From positions 23,108,288 to 23,172,287 of the forward strand of contig NC_092676.1 in NCBI RefSeq assembly GCF_964355755.1: a stretch of 64,000 bases of DNA. The letters run 5' to 3'. The DNA comes from Antedon mediterranea (lineage: Eukaryota; Echinodermata; Crinoidea; Comatulida; Antedonidae). The notes beneath the pieces were generated by a model. That model was not told where the DNA came from, searched no databases, and worked only from the letters and a program-made list of their open reading frames with translations. The first letter of the stretch is position 1. Every line of letters starts with the position of its first letter. A program made the position numbers and the translations under genes. Positions 39,701 to 50,000 of this stretch are shown here, piece by piece.

Positions 39701-40523
39701 TAATATTTTTGTATGTATGTTGAGTTGAGAAATTACAAAATAAACATACCATGCAAGAAATATCAGTTAATAGTAGGCCCTAATATTAAAACATATATTT
39801 CCCTCACTTGTTTAATGGAAAAGTGTTTTTAATAGGGTTTCCATGAATAGGGATAGACCATAGTGTTAAAACATATATTTCCCCTCATTTGTGTAATGGA
39901 AAAGTGTTTCTTAATAGGGTTTCCATGAATAGGGATAGACCATAGTGTTAAAACATATATTTCCCCTCATTTGTGTAATGGAAAAGTGTTTCTTAATAGG
40001 GTTTCCATAAATAGGGATAGACCATAGTGTTAAAACATATATTTCCCCTCATTTGTGTAATGGAAAAGTGTTTCTTAATAGGGTTTCCATGAATAGGGAT
40101 AGACCATAGTGTTAAAACATATATTTCCCTCACTTGTTTAATGGAAAAGTGTTTTTAATAGGGTTTCCATGAATAGGGATAGACCATAGTGTTAAAACAT
40201 ATATTTCCCCTCATTTGTGTAATGGAAAAGTGTTTCTTAATAGGGTTTCTCAAGTGGAAGGTTCTATTTTATCTTCTTCTTAACAGAAAGAAGGGTTTTA
40301 CTGTACAGAAGCAAAATTATATTTTTTGTTAAGATCCATGGAATTACTAAACAAGTGTGAACTGGAATGATATTGAGTTAAACATTTTCATTACAGTGTG
40401 AATGCAGGTGTATTTTTCTGTGGGCCATCAGCTCTGTCACATGTCTTACACAAGAACAGCAACCTACATTCCAGCATTACCAGAGATGGCTGCCGCTTCT
40501 TCTACAACAAAGAAAACTTTTAA
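27763..40523 (+). CDS. NOX2: NOX2-like NADPH oxidase A, 14 exons, complete
   Basis: Exons: 27763-27807, 30519-30614, 30986-31105, 32013-32246, 35477-35592, 35773-35853, 36120-36249, 36815-36907, 37220-37354, 37973-38091, 38548-38667, 39087-39279, 39495-39619, 40397-40523. All introns are GT-AG and the frame gives 577 residues (human NOX2 has 570). The enzyme moves electrons from NADPH via FAD and two hemes across the membrane to oxygen, giving superoxide. Visible: six-helix heme domain with paired histidines H104/H118 and H215/H228; FAD motif HPFTLTS at 344-350; NADPH motifs [17 protein letters not shown] (414-422) and FFCGP; C-terminus NKENF as in human NOX2. N-glycosylation sites NNT and NCT lie in extracellular loops. 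No EF-hands, so not NOX5; closest to the NOX1-3 group. Gene B is its tandem paralogue. Confidence 0.95.
27950..28065 (-). mobile_element. Possible SINE, reverse orientation
   Basis: On the minus strand AGGTTCAAATCTGGC is a good B box and lies after TTGCTATTCCAAGG, as in the 23293 SINE. The A box is weak. In NOX-A intron 1. Confidence 0.35.
28158..28325. mobile_element. pogo/Tigger-like MITE
   Basis: TA, then CAGTCAACTCTCCCAATACC; right end CAGAGTTGATTG then TA. TCTGGTATT-type words repeat internally. No coding capacity. Confidence 0.7.
28845..29016 (+). mobile_element. hAT-like MITE with perfect 8-bp target duplication
   Basis: Starts CAATGGAGTAACGAGACC and ends CGTTACACCACTG (inverted ends), bounded on both sides by CATCTATC (28837-28844 and 29017-29024). 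The 8-bp duplication and CAGTGGCG-like ends are hAT features. Same family as 5673 and 48276. In NOX-A intron 1. Confidence 0.88.
29540..29912 (+). mobile_element. MITE family with GGCTGCCAGCCAAT core (copy 2)
   Basis: Same order of shared blocks as 24745-25032, with an internal duplication of the AACTGTAATTTAAAGC segment. In NOX-A intron 1. Confidence 0.7.
30256..30518 (-). mobile_element. MITE family (copy 3) abutting NOX-A exon 2
   Basis: Reverse-orientation copy: AAAGATGTACTGTCCC at the left, GGCATATTCAACAAAAACA near the right. Its terminal bases run directly into the 3' splice site of NOX-A exon 2 (exon begins 30519). Confidence 0.65.
31718..31930 (+). mobile_element. tRNA-derived SINE with ATAAACGAAATAAAA tail
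   Basis: GCTTGGTGGTTATGG and CCTGGGTTCATGTCCTG resemble A and B boxes. A body follows with AGAAGGATAGAGATG and an A-rich tail. In NOX-A intron 3. Confidence 0.5.
32350..32570. mobile_element. pogo-like MITE in NOX-A intron 4
   Basis: Left end TACAGTGAAACTATTAAGAG; body with GTCCTCTTAATAGGTGTTCC; right end near AGCTAGGTTCCACTTT. Related to the 17107 element. Confidence 0.55.
33215..33440 (+). mobile_element. LINE 3' fragment, 5'-truncated
   Basis: Frame-shifted codons still read [13 protein letters not shown] and [13 protein letters not shown] then stop. This resembles the C-terminal end of many non-LTR retrotransposon ORF2 proteins. It is followed by CTCTATACAAAAGAC and an ATT microsatellite, as in LINE tails. 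The rest of the element is missing. Confidence 0.65.
34225..34508 (+). repeat. Minisatellite of ~17-bp CCCCTTAATAGAGGTGT units
   Basis: About sixteen degenerate units. A right flank of CTACTGTAG resembles the end of the pogo-like MITEs, so this is probably an expanded element interior. In NOX-A intron 4. Confidence 0.75.
37444..37939. mobile_element. TA-flanked inverted-repeat element in NOX-A intron 9
   Basis: Left end GAGAGGTTTCGCAATCTTACG; right end CGTAAGGTTGCGAAACCTCCC, flanked by TA. The interior is CpG-rich (GAATACG words). It ends only 33 bases before exon 10. No transposase. Confidence 0.8.
38150..38257. mobile_element. TA-flanked MITE, AAGCTCTGTCTACACTATC family (copy 3)
   Basis: AAGCTCTGTCTACACTATCA at the left, inverse GTAGTGTAGACAGAGCTT at the right, TA on both sides. 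In NOX-A intron 10. A decayed fragment of the same family lies near 39305-39390. Confidence 0.85.
39785..40270 (+). repeat. Six tandem 82-bp repeats in NOX-A intron 13
   Basis: Units begin GTGTTAAAACATATATTTCC and contain AATAGGGTTTCCATGAATAG. Spacing is 82 bases at 39863, 39945, 40027 and 40109. The nearby right flank GGGTTTTACTGTA matches a pogo-like end, so it is probably an amplified MITE interior. It ends about 125 bases before the last exon. Confidence 0.85.
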
Positions 40524-40646
40524 ATTGGAAGCCATTGGCATTAATAGTTGCAGGATTTACCATAAGTATTTTATAAAGTGTGACATGATTAATGATTATA
40601 CAAATGTTATACCTAATAATAATGTGAAGTGAGTAATAATAATAAG

Positions 40647-40652
40647 AATAAA
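40647..40652 (+). terminator. AATAAA polyadenylation signal, NOX-A
   Basis: First AATAAA after the NOX-A stop codon, 124 bases downstream. The choice is by position; no transcript data. Confidence 0.45.
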
Positions 40653-40715
40653 CAAATCTTTATTCAGAAAAAACAACATATTTATACAGTTACACTCGTG
40701 TATAATAGTGCGTCT

Positions 40716-40985
40716 AAAACCCTTTTCACATCTCCAAAATGTAACCAGGTTTGCATAATGTGAATACAATTTTGTGGAAAATCTCCCGAGAAAAACACAC
40801 GGATGTTCAGAGTTCTTACTGCGCGCACTTCTATTGCCCTGGTATTAAACTGACCAATCATAGTAATCAAATAGCGAGCAACTACGCTTTTCTTAGGTTT
40901 CTCGTATGTGTGTGTGAAAATGTGTAATAAATCGGGAGATTAAACCTGGTTACAATTTGTAACAATTGATGCAAATGTGAAAAAG
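40716..40985. mobile_element. Small inverted-repeat element
   Basis: ACCCTTTTCACATCTCC and AAATGTAACCAGGTTTGCA at the left are inverted at the right as AACCTGGTTACAATTTG and GATGCAAATGTGAAAAAGG. Confidence 0.6.
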
Positions 40986-43791
40986 GTATAAGAAGAATAA
41001 AAGAGAATTAAATACAAAAACTATTAGATAATATAATCCAAACTAATAAAAAAAAAAATGTAAATTTTATAAAATAAAAACTTTGTTCTGTCTTTGCCTT
41101 CATTCACTCTCTGAATGTTTTGAAATATTTTAAAAATATCAATTTTTTTTATACAAGAACATTCATTTCATAGTGTTTTCCAAAAGTCATTTGCTTTGGG
41201 TGGGCAGGACACAGTAGCAATGTCTATATTCTAGTATAGTTTAGAACATCTATTAAAGGGACACTTAAAACACACAACAAAGTATCCCTTTTATAGAGTG
41301 TCTCCTGAAAAGGGGTTAACTGTAGTGTTAATAAATAGCCCTCATTAGTTCCTCTGGAAAGTGTCCCCTTACTAGGGGTATCCTAAAGGAGGGTATACAA
41401 TTATGTCAAATATAATTATATTATATTGTAGTATGTATTCGCTAAGAATACTAGAATTAGTATAATAATCAATAATTATTACAAAACAGTGTTTGTTTTT
41501 ATTTTTTGTGAATATTTTATTTGAGGACATTACATATTATTTTTAGTATTCAGATAATGTATTTTAAATATTTTAAATATTTTAAATATTTTATAAAATA
41601 AGTAGATTGTATAATGAGTAAAAATATTATTTTGTAAAATAATAATCTAAAATAATACCAAAAAAAGGGAATTATGAAAGTCATATTTTTTGGTGATTTT
41701 CTGGAGTTTTTTATGTTACAAATGTATTTATGTTTTATATTTTGAGTGTCAAAACATAATATAATTATTAATAATATATTTTGGGTTAAGTTTCATCAGC
41801 TTTTGACATTTTTTAATTTATTGATTGTAAGATCTATGTTGCTGAAAAGTGTTGTAAGACAAAAATGTACTATTTTGTAGTATATTATAATATAGTTTTT
41901 TTTAAATATAGCATAGCAATATTTTTATACAGAATATATAAATAGACTGATAATAAACATAGAATGAGAACGTAAATATACTTAGAATATACCGTAATTA
42001 AAGAAAATTCATTTATGCATTTGAAACGTAGATAACTGAAAATGTTAACTCCAAAATGAAAGGAATTGCGTTATTTTGATGATTGATTGATTGACTGAAT
42101 GGATTCGGAATAGAGGCGAGAATACCAAAGAAGTGGAGTTGCTGAATATGGCAAGCAATAGACAGAGAATTGCGGCACAACATGATCGCCAAAGTCTCAT
42201 GATATGGTACTTCGAGAGAGAGAGAGATTGATTGACAACATTGAATATTTTAGATAACACAGTAAAACCCTATTAAGAAAACGAAGTATCCCCCATAATA
42301 TGGGTGTCCTCTGAATAGGCATGGCTGGAATGATAAATAATAATTATATTTCCCCTCGTTCCAAAACGACGTTTTCGAAACGAAGAGGAAAATATCCCAT
42401 AGAAAATACACCACAACAAAAGTTTGTTGCAATGAATGCTGTGTATGTGAAAAATATAATAAGTACGAATTTATCAAGGTATTTTAAACAGAAACTGTCG
42501 TCATACTGCGAGCCAGTGGTTGCGTTTAAAAATGTTCGCTTTTTTCTCAAAATGGAAACTTCATTTTCTCTGGAATTCGTGTCTATGGAAATCTATAAAA
42601 TAATTAAAGCTGAAATTACGTTTTTCTTGCTAGATTCTATGTTTGTTGCACAATTCATAAGGTTTTAAGAATAAAACATGAAATATAATGTAGGGAAAAC
42701 CACCAAGAGTCATGAAATGTTTGTATATCTAATCTAATATCTATGTTTTTCGTCAAATCTGAGACGCACACTTCGGCCAAACCATTTGGGCCTAGTTAAT
42801 CTTCGGCCAGAATTAGTGACCCATATCAACGATAAACAACCTGCGTACAATGCTTTAAATATTACTCAACATATAATCTTCATGTTCAAAGGAGAATAAA
42901 AACTAATATTTAACTGGTGGATTAGTTTTGTTTATGTAGTAAGTGAAAATTCTTAAATGAAGCACAAGTAGGGAATGCGTCACCGAGCGTGGTATAATAT
43001 TTGTGTTTGTCCTATTCGCATGAGTTGTTTTGAATAGTAGTGGAGAATGGTCACAGATCCCATGAAACCGGGTTAAATGCAAATGAGGGATAACGTATTT
43101 AGGATATTCAAGATGATTCCTGACTGTATTTAAACTGAATTTATACAACGTACATAACGTGAGTAGTTATATTAATCGTAATTTCCAAGCAATCGTAATT
43201 GCCATAGATTTGATTAAGCAGAGTCGCGGAAACTTATTTTACAAAATTAAACGAAAATCTAGTTATTAACAATGTATATAGCTGTTGTCCAAGAGTTTTC
43301 AATAATATGCTGTATGCCTATTGTTTTCTTGAAAACGAAGGCCCTTTCATAATGGTAAAGTCGATTAAGATTACTACCTAACTGTTCTGCTGTAGCATTA
43401 TCTTCGGCTAAGTCCAGTTGAACGTCCTTTGAAATTCTACTAAGCCTATTTTGGATATGTATCATTGTTTCTATTGTAAAGGACATTTATTTTGTAGGCA
43501 TACTATCGAATTGAAGAACTGTTTTATTTATAGGAGGCGAGAATACTGAAATCACAGACAGTATAATTCCAATATCGGTAATGTTTCTTTTTTTTTCTTG
43601 TATTAAGTCTATTATCCTTAATTATGGATTATTACAAAGTCCATTTAATACGCTACATTACTCTATTTTGTAAGTAAACAATTACACCATAAATAAACAG
43701 CAGTTCGTGAGCTAACAACTATATACAAAACTTCAATCAAGATAATAAGACCGATAAAATACAACCTCATAGACATATCAAGTTATGTTTA

Positions 43792-43932
43792 AAGCTTTTT
43801 CTATTCTATCAAACTTTATGTGACAAAAAATGCGATGTGCCCATATAGGGCCATGATGATGTCATATCACTACCATATTTGGGAGCATCACACTTCTTTT
43901 GTCAAACTAGTTTGATAGTGTAGACAGACCTT
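43792..43932. mobile_element. TA-flanked MITE, AAGCTCTGTCTACACTATC family (copy 4)
   Basis: Left end is mutated (AAGCTTTTTCTATTCTATC); right end TTTGATAGTGTAGACAGACC is well kept. TA on both sides. Lies about 150 bases before NOX-B exon 1. Confidence 0.8.
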
Positions 43933-44081
43933 TATAGAATATAATCGAACATAAAAATTAATATTGAAAATGTATCATTGATGTTATATTCAGAACAGTA
44001 AATTAATATTGGGTTTTTAGATTTTGTATTTCTTTCTTCCCCCAACATTTTCTTAACAGAGTGACCGGTAACAGAATCTAA

Positions 44082-47000
44082 ATGGGATTAGGACCAACTA
44101 ATGACTGGCTTAAGTATATATTTTTGGTAAACCAATATTTATGTATTTTTGACAAATCATTCGTTACCTTATTTGAATTAGCATAATAAGCCTATATTCA
44201 CTACACATATTCTTTTATTTTAAAAACTGTTTTGTGTACTGTTTTTACTAAGATGGCGAGTCATATGGCCGAGCGGTTAAGGCAGGGGCGCCGTTTACCG
44301 TACCTAAAGAGCCAACAACATCGGCAAGGGTTCGAGGCCGACTCGCTCCTAGTTCTTGTGGTGGAACAAGTCTTCTCGGATAAGGACTATAAACCGTAGG
44401 TCCAGTGTACACAGTTATAACCTGTGTGTACTTTAAAGAACCCAGTTCATTATTCGAAAAAGAGTAGGGGGTTACCCCGGTGAACTGGTTCACACAATAA
44501 CCCCTGTATCAGGGGGATTACCACCTATCTGATAGGAAAGTTATTAATTCACTATTGGTAATCCTTGGCCACATTGCCTAAAGACATAAAATAAAAATAA
44601 AATAAAATGTTTTTTTATCAATAATTCTTTTTATTACTTGTATAGCTAGCGTGGACTGGAGGCAATGTTGCATATTGGGTACTGACGTTCCTCTTGTATG
44701 AAAATGAAGCCCAGTATCGTTACATCCGCATTTTAACAGGGGTATGTCATTTTTATTTAAGCATATTATAAAACTGAACTCAATTTCTGCCGAATTTTAA
44801 TATCACTTTCGTATAACCATTTTGGTCAATTGTAACAGGATGGACAGATTTCGTTGAGTAAAGAAGAAAGAAAACATAAACACTGGTCATTAGAAACTCG
44901 GTGCAGTTTACCCCGAAGAACAATGTTAAAATTTGATGAATTATAATAATAATTATAATAACGATTTCTAGTGCGCTCTTCTCCACTAAAGGTGCTCAAT
45001 GCGCGCTTTTGAATGCGTCCTATTGAATGCGTCCTCCTATTGAATGCGTCCTCCTATTGAATGCGTCCTAGAAGTAGCATTTTGAAAGTTATGTATTTAT
45101 CGGATTTATAAGTCCAATAGATGACGTCACTAAGTCTAAAAGTATTGTTGTTCGTGTTTGCCCAACCCTGACGTAATGTTGTATTTTATACTAAGTACAC
45201 TGGGAACAATTTACGAAATAAACGTGTACGTAACATACTTAATATAAAGTACAATAAATGACGTCAGAGTAGGGCAAATGTGACCAATTACTCAACTCCC
45301 TGACGCCAAGGTATTCCATAGTAGTTCTTTAAAATATCAAAGTAGACCTAATTATTTTCTTCTTGCAGCCTGCCGTATCAATAGCCAAAGCATGTGGTGC
45401 GTGTTTGAACCTAAACAGTATGCTGATCTTATTGCCTGTCTGTCGAAATCTTCTATCATTTTTTCGAGGCTCTGTCGAAACAAACACTGTAAGTAGGTAT
45501 ACTCAAACCAACGCCATTAACGTCTGAATGAACTTTCGTAAAGGTTTTAATGCTCGGGAACAAATTAGTAGGACCTTCTAAAATGCCTTTGTGTCTTAGC
45601 AATACACATTTAAAAAACAACAAAAGGTGTAACTTAAACTAGTTAAATAAAACGTCACTGTTATTAGAGATATTTGGGAACACCTCACTGTGTAAATGTC
45701 TTTATATGTTTAATTATGTTTTGTTAAAACGCTCTAAATCATATGCATGCATATTAGAACACTGATTTCATGAATTTTCCAAATTATTTATGTTTGCATA
45801 TAGATTATATAGTTCACTATAATGTTCACTATAATATCTCTATAATGTAATATGTTACCCTTAAGCTTGGTTCCCACTAGGGACGCAACGTAACGCAATC
45901 TACGCCCTTCTAATAATTGTGTTTTCCCCCGCCTGCGTGAAATCAAACCTGCGACTTTTGCAGCACTAGTGCGTCGTCGGTTCCCACTTGTGATTACGCA
46001 ATAATACAGCACTTTTCGTCGATACGTCGCTGCGTTGCGTTCTAGTGGGAACCACGCTTTATTGAGACATGAAGCGACGGGCCTTGTTCACACATGTGAT
46101 GCTCCTCATCTTGTCCGTTTCACATTCTTTTACGTTTATGTTGGTTAGGCTACATTTGTATAATAATCAGTGTTTTTTATGTTTATAAAACCAGTGTTAC
46201 AGACGAAGTATGAAACGCCTACTGGACAAAAATCTAACATTTCACAAGACAGTTGCGTATACGATTGTGTTGCTCTCCATAGTTCACTGTATAGCGCATT
46301 TCTTCAACTTCCAATATCTGTATGATGCTCAAGTTGATAGTCCTGAAGGTTCTTTAAAACGTTACTTAAGTGATCTGAAAGACGTTGGCAACGACACGTG
46401 GATAAATCCCGTTAGACCGCCTACAGTGGTAAGTATGTAGAAAACACTACAAGAAAATATTGTTTAAGCTATATTCACACTAATTTGTACCGTTTTTTTT
46501 TAATCAATACCTGAACTAGTAGTGTGAATGTACATTTAGCCTCCATAATAGCTTATTGTAGGCGATGTGCTTGTTATAGGCCTATTATATTCATTGTGTA
46601 GGCCTATATTATGAGAGAGAGAGAGAGTGCAGTTGTACGTTTTATAAAAAAATGTTGCCATTGCACGGTTTCATAATGTCCCGGATGGTACTGGGAAGGT
46701 TTTAAACAAGGTTAATCTAACAACAGGATGCCTCCGGAGATCAAAGGGCTTCGACACTATTAGCTTCTCACGCCACTTACCAGACACCGCGCGCCGCTGA
46801 GAACATAGTACAATAAAGTTGGTATTTGTCGCAGCCAGACATAAGATCAAATGACTGTTAAGAGTTCCTATCTTGGCAAGTTGATTTCAATGTCCTGTTG
46901 TTGCCTTAAACTACACTTGAAAACGGGCCTGTTGTTGGGTAGCTTTAAAGATAATATTGATGATTTGTTTGTAAAACCGCAATTAATCCCCTTTCTCACA

Positions 47001-50000
47001 GAGTTGTGTGCCAGGAATATTGCGGGAATATACCATTACCATGCCGGTATGGTTTTCTGTGAGAACGGGTCGTCTTGGCATCGTGTAAGATTGAATTGTG
47101 TCCAGCATTCAAAAGTGTCCGGGTGGACACTTTTCAGCATTGGATAGTGTCCAGTTGCATGTTTCAACGGGTTCGTGGGCGTTTTTCAACAATTTAATGC
47201 TGTCCGGCCATGGATTAAAGAATAGAAGGATATGCATCGACGGTGACATCAAACGATTTTACAACGCGCTTGCCTATACTAAAGCACTGCTGCCAATCAA
47301 ACAAACACGCTCATTGAACTCCGTGTCTCTAACCGCGGCCCTCTGTAAAACGCTTCGAATCAACTGTTACATTTTTTGAGACCAAAACGTAAGCATGTAG
47401 AAATCGTATGCGCAGTCTGAATGTTCTATTGACATGTCTGCGTCGATGATTAATTGACAACAAAAATATATTGCTGAATAATTCTGTTTTAGTTTCATCA
47501 CAATCGGACTACGAAAAGTTCACTTTCTTACGACTGGTAATTTTAAGTAGTTGGTAATATTAATAAAATATGCAATTTTTATATTTGAATTATCATTATT
47601 TGCCTGCCATCTTCTGTCATTAAAAATTGCGTTAATCTATAGAATATTAAATTATGCATTTGACCATGTATGTTGTTAGCGTGGCCGGTGTTCACCCATA
47701 CAACAATCGTGTTTTTAATATATGGCTAAGCAGTGGTTTCTTCATAAATCTCCTTAATTATCGATGTGATTATATTTAAATTGTAGTGCCTGGTGATTGG
47801 CTAGTGGTTATGTCATCCACATCACATCCAATCACCGGGTCTAATTGAATGAAAACAGCGATCCCTGATCCGGGATTGGCTGGCTATGTATAGTTGCGAT
47901 TCGTGTTCCCACTAGCGACGCAGATTAGCCTAGGCCTACCTAGGCAGTATCAATGTCGGCAAATCATATGGTTTACTAGTAAGCCTAGGCCTAGTATTGC
48001 TGATTTTGTAATTTTACATGTAGGCTGAGACAACAAATAAATAGTTATTGTCTCAGATGTAGGGCTACTACAGGTCATAAAATGCTACTTTAATGTCATA
48101 GGCCTAAAAACATTAGCGTAGATCAATCGCGGCAGAAACCTATACTAATTACAATTATAGCATCTAATATTCTAAGCCAATAACAATATAGTATTGTTTT
48201 TATCTGGTATATTGATGAAGTAGGCCTACACTAAGGTCTTCACAATAACATAAAATGTAATTTAATAACTGTTTTCAATGGCGTGAGGCAGAGGCCTGAA
48301 GCCACTTGTTTAGGAAACCTAAGTGGCCCTCCAAAATTTTCAAAGATCGAGGCCTCGGACGTTTTTAGCATTTTCGACAAATTTTATTCCTGTTCCTCTG
48401 GGCACTGCTCATGGGCCCCAAGCTTCGGTTTAGCCAGTGAGCGCACATATCCGTTACGCCACTGATTATACTGTTCAAATATGTATGAATACATACAGTG
48501 CAACAAAGAACGCGCGAAAGAAGCGTAGTCAACACGGTTAAATGTCGTTGCACATGTGCAGTAAACAATATATTAGGCACGCGACCGTTTCGTTGTTACC
48601 ATGCGGTTAATTAAACTGTAACATTGTGGGCGGTCCGCGGTCTGTCGGCGAGAGTCAAGGAACCCTTGATCTCACGTCGATGCATATCCTTCTATTCTTT
48701 AATCCATGGTCCGGCCCGTTTAATAATGTCTGACCCATGGATTGAAATGCGTCCACTATTAAATACTGTATCATACGTTTTATGATAGGTGGTTGTTTTT
48801 ATCACGCCTGCACTTGTCTTGTCTTCTTTTAATAACCAATAATATTTTTTTTTCTAATTAAAGATCGCTTTGCCTAAACACCTCCAATTAGGGACCATTA
48901 TATTATATGGTATGTGAAAAGACAAGAAGAATAAATAATTGTTAAGTATGTGACAAAAACAAGTAAATGAAGTGTTCCTCTTCCAATTAAAAATCACTTT
49001 ACCTAAAACACCTCCAATTAGCGACCATTATATTATTTAGTATTAATAAAGCAAGAAGAATATATAGTTTTTAATTATGTGACAAAAAACAAGTAATTGT
49101 ACTGGACCTCTTTCAATAAAGGACCACTTTACTTAAAACACCTCCAATTAGCGACCATTTTATTAATTGGTATGAGTAAAGACAATAATAATTAATAGTT
49201 TTAATTATGTGACAAAATTAAGTAACTGTACTGACTGGTCCGCTTCCAATTAAAGATCACTTTACTTTAAGACACCTCAAATTAATGACCATTTTTATTA
49301 ATTGGTATGAGTAAAGGCAAGATTAATTAATAGTTTAATTATGTGACAAAATTAAGTAAATGTACTGGTCCGCTTCCAATTAAAGGTCACTTTACTTTAA
49401 GACACCTCTAATTAGCGACCATTTTTATTAATTGGTAGAAGTAAATACAAGAAGAATACATAGTTTTAATTATGATAGTGACAAAATTAAGTAACTGTAC
49501 TAGTCCTCTTCCAGTTATAGATCACTTTACTTAAAGAAACCTCCAATTAGCGACCATTATATTATTTAGTATTAATAAAGCAAGAAGAATATATAGTTAT
49601 TAATTATGTGACAAAAACAAGTAATTGTACTGGCCCTCTTTCAATAAAGGACCACTTTACTTAAAACACCTCCAATTAGCGACCATTTTATTAATTGGTA
49701 TGAGTAAAGACAATAATAATTAATAGTTTTAATTATGTGACAAAATTAAGTAACTGTACTGACTGGTGCGCTTCCAATTAAAGATCACTTTACTTTAAGA
49801 CACCTCTAATTAGTGACCATTTTTATCAATTGGTATGAGTAAAGGCAAGAATAATTAATAGTTTAATTATGTGACAAAATTAAGTAAATGTACTGGTCCG
49901 CTTCCAATTAAAGGTCACTTTACTTTAAGACACCTCTAATTAGCGACCGTTATATTATTTTGTATGAATAAAGACAAGAAGAAGAAATAGTTTATAATCA

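Larger units (their letters stand above)
40524..44081. other. Intergenic region between NOX-A and NOX-B
   Basis: Contains the NOX-A 3' UTR and, toward 44081, the NOX-B promoter and 5' UTR; a strong acceptor TTTTCTTAACAG before 44060 suggests an upstream untranslated exon. A 115-codon frame at 42321-42668 overlaps a pogo-like end (CAGTAAAACCCTATTAAG near 42261) and resembles no family. Confidence 0.5.

Noticed and set aside
42321-42668. 115-codon open frame between the two NOX genes
   Set aside because: Overlaps a pogo-like MITE end, resembles no family, has no splice or expression evidence.
44258-44352. Functional tRNA-Ser or tRNA-Leu gene
   Set aside because: The head is tRNA-like, but it continues into a SINE body with an A-rich tail and lacks a clear terminator after an acceptor stem.
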